Shown here: in pieces, positions 32,225 through 34,936 of the stretch
Position numbering within the stretch: position 1 is the first letter of the stretch
How the letters are laid out: every line of letters begins with the position of its first letter
DNA from: an uncultured Bacteroidales bacterium
GTDB taxonomy: Bacteria; Bacteroidota; Bacteroidia; Bacteroidales; Muribaculaceae
Reading direction: 5' to 3'
NCBI GenBank assembly: GCA_900539915.1
Contig: UQDU01000023.1
Span: 1-34,936 of the forward strand
Length of the DNA: 34,936 bases
Notes under the pieces: model-generated
What the model was told of the DNA's origin: nothing
Database searches by the model: none
What the model saw: the letters and a program-made list of their open reading frames with translations, nothing else
Position numbers and translations under genes: made by a program

Positions 32225-34324
32225 ATGAAAGATAAGAGTTTCTGGGTCAAATGTCTGCTTTTTGTCTGCTCAGTGTTTCTGATAATTTATTTTCAGCCCG
32301 AAGCCGACGAAAACCATTATGTATATGAGGTGTCACGTCCGTGGAATTATCCGCTGCTGACAGCCCCCTACGACATACCCATCCATCTTGATTCGGTAAG
32401 CGCACGCAAAGTAAAGGACAGCATAGACCGCACGTTTGACCCTGTGTACACACGCGACACCGGCATGGAGCTGCGTGTCGAAAACGATTATGCCCGCCGT
32501 CTGAGCAACCAACGCAGCAGTTCCGACGAACGCAAGAGCCTCCATCTGCTCATCTCGCAGCTCAAGAAGCTCTATAACCGCGGCATAGTCGACCAGACCA
32601 CATATGCCGAAATCGAAGCCGGACGCATGCCGCGTGTCCGTTTCATCGTCAACAACTCGGCCATCTCTGCCTCTACATCGGGCTATATGTCAGTGCGTCA
32701 GGCATATGCAGCCCTTGACAGCGCACTGCGCCAGCATAATCTCCAGGGCACCCTGACCCCGGCAGAACTCGCTGCAGCCCTCCAGCCCAACATCACTTAT
32801 GACTCGATAGAGAGCGAGCGCATACTCCAGCAGCTCTACCAGAAGGCCATGGCTCCTGTTGGAGTCATACAGCAGGGCGAACGAATCATTGACCAGGGCG
32901 ACATCGTCACCCCACAGCTTGAGTCCATACTCAACACGTTCGAGCAGCTCCAGCAAGAGCGGAGCCAATCAGCCGTCACCGACCATTTCTACCCCGTGCT
33001 CGGCCAGGTACTATATGTGGTCATCCTCCTGAGCGCGCTCTACGTGTTCCTTGCGTTCTTCCGTCCCGACTACTTTGCCAATGTCAGGATGATGACCTTC
33101 CTGATGGTGATCCTGACAGCCTTTGCGTTTGTCAGCTTCATTATGAACGCCACCGTGACGAGCGGCCTCTACGTGATGCCTCTCACCATCCTGCCCATCA
33201 TGGTGCTCATCTTCGCAGACTCGCGCACGGCCATGTTCATCTTCCTTGTGTTGGTGCTCATAGTGGCCACCGCAGCAGCCGCGCCGCTTGAATTTGTCAT
33301 GATACAGTTTGTGGCCGGAGTGGCTGCCATCACCTCCATACGCGAACTGTCGAAGCGCAGCCACCTGGTGCGCACAGCCGTATTCATCTTCCTGGCCTAC
33401 TCCATCAGCTATGTGGCATTCGAACTGCTCCACCTCGGCACTCTCGACAAGCTCAGCACCCACATGTTTCTGGCTTTCGGATTCAATGCCCTGCTCATAT
33501 CGTTTGCCTACTTCCTGATTTTCATATTTGAAAAAGTATTCGGATTCACCTCAAGAGTGACCCTCGTGGAGCTGAGCGACATCAACAACCCGATACTCCG
33601 CGAGCTCTCGGAGGAGTGTCCCGGCACCTTCCAGCACTCCATGGCTGTCAGCAATCTCGCATCGGCCGCCGCAGTGCGCATCGGAGCCAACGTGCAGCTC
33701 GTCCGCGCCGGCGCGCTCTACCATGACATCGGCAAAATCAACAATCCAGCCTTTTTCACCGAAAACCAGCACGGAGTCAACCCCCACGATGTACTTGACC
33801 CCGTGCAGAGCGCACGCATAGTAATCAACCATGTCACCGACGGACTGAAACTGGCCGACAAGCACAAGCTGCCGCAGGTAATCCGCGACTTCATATCCGA
33901 GCACCACGGACGCGGCGTGGCCAAATACTTCTACAACACCTACTGCCAGACCCATCCCGACGAGGAGGTGGATCCCGCGCCGTTCACCTATCCGGGTCCC
34001 AATCCGCGCAGCCGCGAGACATCACTGCTGATGATGGCCGATGCGGTAGAAGCCGCATCCCGTTCGCTCAAAGACCACTCGGCTCAAGCCATATCCGATC
34101 TCGTAAACCGCATAATCGACCAGCAGATAGCCGACGGCCTCCACAACGACTCACCTCTGAGTTTCCGCGACATAAAGATGGTCAAGGACATCTTCACCCA
34201 GAGACTCCGCACCCTCTATCACTCACGGGTATCCTACCCCGAGGCAGTCAAGCCCAAAGACGCCTCAGCACCATCAGACACTAACACTGACGAATCTACA
34301 ACTACACCCCCTTCAGCAAAATGA
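32225..34324 (+). CDS. pgpH: PgpH-type 7TM-HD family phosphodiesterase (probable c-di-AMP hydrolase)
   Basis: The 699-residue protein has one N-terminal membrane segment, a large extracytoplasmic domain (about residues 30-255, 7TMR-HDED-like), seven hydrophobic segments (about 260-440), and a cytoplasmic HD domain with RAGALYHDIGKINNPAFF (His500-Asp501), ISEHHGRGVAKYF and MMADAVEAASRSL. PgpH enzymes hydrolyse cyclic di-AMP. In Listeria this activity is reported to be inhibited by ppGpp; here the gene directly follows rsh. The tail after residue 670 is rich in Ser/Thr/Pro. Its stop overlaps the start of the LOG gene as ATGA. Confidence 0.9.
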   Translation: MKDKSFWVKCLLFVCSVFLIIYFQPEADENHYVYEVSRPWNYPLLTAPYDIPIHLDSVSARKVKDSIDRTFDPVYTRDTGMELRVENDYARRLSNQRSSSDERKSLHLLISQLKKLYNRGIVDQTTYAEIEAGRMPRVRFIVNNSAISASTSGYMSVRQAYAALDSALRQHNLQGTLTPAELAAALQPNITYDSIESERILQQLYQKAMAPVGVIQQGERIIDQGDIVTPQLESILNTFEQLQQERSQSAVTDHFYPVLGQVLYVVILLSALYVFLAFFRPDYFANVRMMTFLMVILTAFAFVSFIMNATVTSGLYVMPLTILPIMVLIFADSRTAMFIFLVLVLIVATAAAAPLEFVMIQFVAGVAAITSIRELSKRSHLVRTAVFIFLAYSISYVAFELLHLGTLDKLSTHMFLAFGFNALLISFAYFLIFIFEKVFGFTSRVTLVELSDINNPILRELSEECPGTFQHSMAVSNLASAAAVRIGANVQLVRAGALYHDIGKINNPAFFTENQHGVNPHDVLDPVQSARIVINHVTDGLKLADKHKLPQVIRDFISEHHGRGVAKYFYNTYCQTHPDEEVDPAPFTYPGPNPRSRETSLLMMADAVEAASRSLKDHSAQAISDLVNRIIDQQIADGLHNDSPLSFRDIKMVKDIFTQRLRTLYHSRVSYPEAVKPKDASAPSDTNTDESTTTPPSAK

Positions 34325-34863
34325 ACATAACCGTATATTGCTCCTCCCGCAGCGGACTGCGTGAATCTTTTGACGAAAGCGCCACCAAAATCGGACGTTG
34401 GATCGGCGAAAACGGCCATACACTCATCTACGGAGGCATAGGCCTCGGCGACATGAAACTTGTGGCCGAAAGCTGCAAACAGGCCGGAGGCCGCGTCATA
34501 GGAGTAGTCCCCTCGCCGCGCCACAGCGACAAATGGCCGGGCAACGAAGAGAACCTGTTTCCCGAAGACCTCAACCAGCGCAAAGACATAATGATCAACC
34601 TCGGCGAGCGTTTCATAGCCCTCCCCGGTGGCTACGGCACCCTTGACGAGATACTCGCCACGCTGGCCATGATGTCGTTCACCATCACCGACCCGTCACA
34701 CCGCATAATGATAGTCAACATCGACGGACTTTATGACCATCTCATAGCCCAGTTTGACACTATGGCCGACCTCGGGCTGCTCGACCGCAAGATTCTGACA
34801 CGCATAGAAATCGTATCATCCACCGCCGAAGCCCTTGAGCGTCTGCCCCAATTCTGCAAATAA
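34321..34863 (+). CDS. LOG family protein (TIGR00730-type nucleotide 5'-monophosphate phosphoribohydrolase)
   Basis: The 180-residue protein is a Rossmann-like LOG domain with ITVYCSSRSGL, IYGGIGLGDMKLVAES (family GGxxxGxM) and the signature PGGYGTLDEIL (residues 102-112). LOG proteins split nucleoside 5'-monophosphates (including cytokinin nucleotides in plants) into base and ribose 5-phosphate; bacterial members also act on AMP or other purine and pyrimidine nucleotides. The start overlaps the pgpH stop by four bases (ATGA). A link to the breakdown products of c-di-AMP (pApA, AMP) is a possible inference from position, not shown. No terminator was identified before the contig ends. Confidence 0.9.
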   Translation: MNITVYCSSRSGLRESFDESATKIGRWIGENGHTLIYGGIGLGDMKLVAESCKQAGGRVIGVVPSPRHSDKWPGNEENLFPEDLNQRKDIMINLGERFIALPGGYGTLDEILATLAMMSFTITDPSHRIMIVNIDGLYDHLIAQFDTMADLGLLDRKILTRIEIVSSTAEALERLPQFCK

Positions 34864-34936
34864 GAGGGTGTTTAATAACACAAGTTAAATCCTGAGTGGT
34901 GTATCTTTTGATTAAATGGCTGGTTGTGAGGAGGAA
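34864..34936. other. Contig-end fragment, possibly the edge of a repeated element
   Basis: The last 73 bases are not part of the LOG gene. They contain a short hairpin (GTGTT at 34868 with AACAC ending at 34881) next to the stop, and an ATG frame at 34916 (MAGCEEE) that runs off the end. Contigs often stop at repeats such as insertion sequences; the start GAGGGTGTTTAATAAC would fit a terminal repeat, but nothing here proves it. Confidence 0.3.

Overview
The window looks like a contig from a Bacteroidales genome (phylum Bacteroidota), plausibly Muribaculaceae, although the family cannot be fixed from the sequence alone. The reasons are the many upstream TAnnTTTG boxes (the Bacteroidota -7 element), the near absence of Shine-Dalgarno sites, and the gene types: fused DAHP synthase-chorismate mutase, DUF3332 lipoprotein, MltF-like lytic transglycosylase, short-form GyrB, and C39-like/VKOR fusion. 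The first 17 bases are not genomic. They match the end of the Tn5/Nextera mosaic-end adapter, so the contig starts with untrimmed adapter and the first gene is cut by it.

Layout. 18-4177: a truncated VKOR-family protein and a polytopic membrane protein on the minus strand, then a divergent GT-C-like membrane protein. 4563-6113: an FAD-dependent oxidoreductase. 6246-7331: lrgA-lrgB, with an inverted repeat at its predicted transcription start. 7411-8577: purM-like AIR synthase with a good terminator. 8707-10116: MltF-like lipoprotein. 10215-10781: efp (minus), separated from mltF by a 17-bp perfect hairpin. 10968-15191: an aromatic amino acid operon (pheA, aminotransferase, aroG-aroQ fusion, tyrA) behind a leader that encodes an 18-residue peptide with 9 Phe/Tyr codons and has mutually exclusive antiterminator and terminator pairings. 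15290-16898: a beta-barrel-like protein and a DUF3332 lipoprotein (minus). 17177-19344: ahpC-ahpF (minus). 19497-21996: ybaK, aroC and a YhcC-type radical SAM gene. 22155-26475: gyrB and rnr, separated by a 9-bp tandem repeat. 26749-29797: an AT-richer island with two convergent membrane proteins, one a likely paralogue of the gene at 1087-2787 and lacking any ATG start. 29953-34863: rsh ((p)ppGpp), pgpH-type HD phosphodiesterase (c-di-AMP) and a LOG-family gene, closely packed. The last 73 bases may be the edge of a repeat or mobile element.

How the genes work together. The aromatic operon holds entry into the shikimate pathway (DAHP synthase), chorismate mutase, both prephenate branches and a transaminase. 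The leader offers an end-product control by Phe/Tyr tRNA charging. AroC, which makes chorismate, lies 5 kb away in another operon. rsh and pgpH put two nucleotide second-messenger enzymes in one likely transcript. The most interesting item is the Phe/Tyr attenuator at 11034-11198, read directly from the sequence. No CRISPR array, rRNA, tRNA, prophage or complete insertion sequence was seen.
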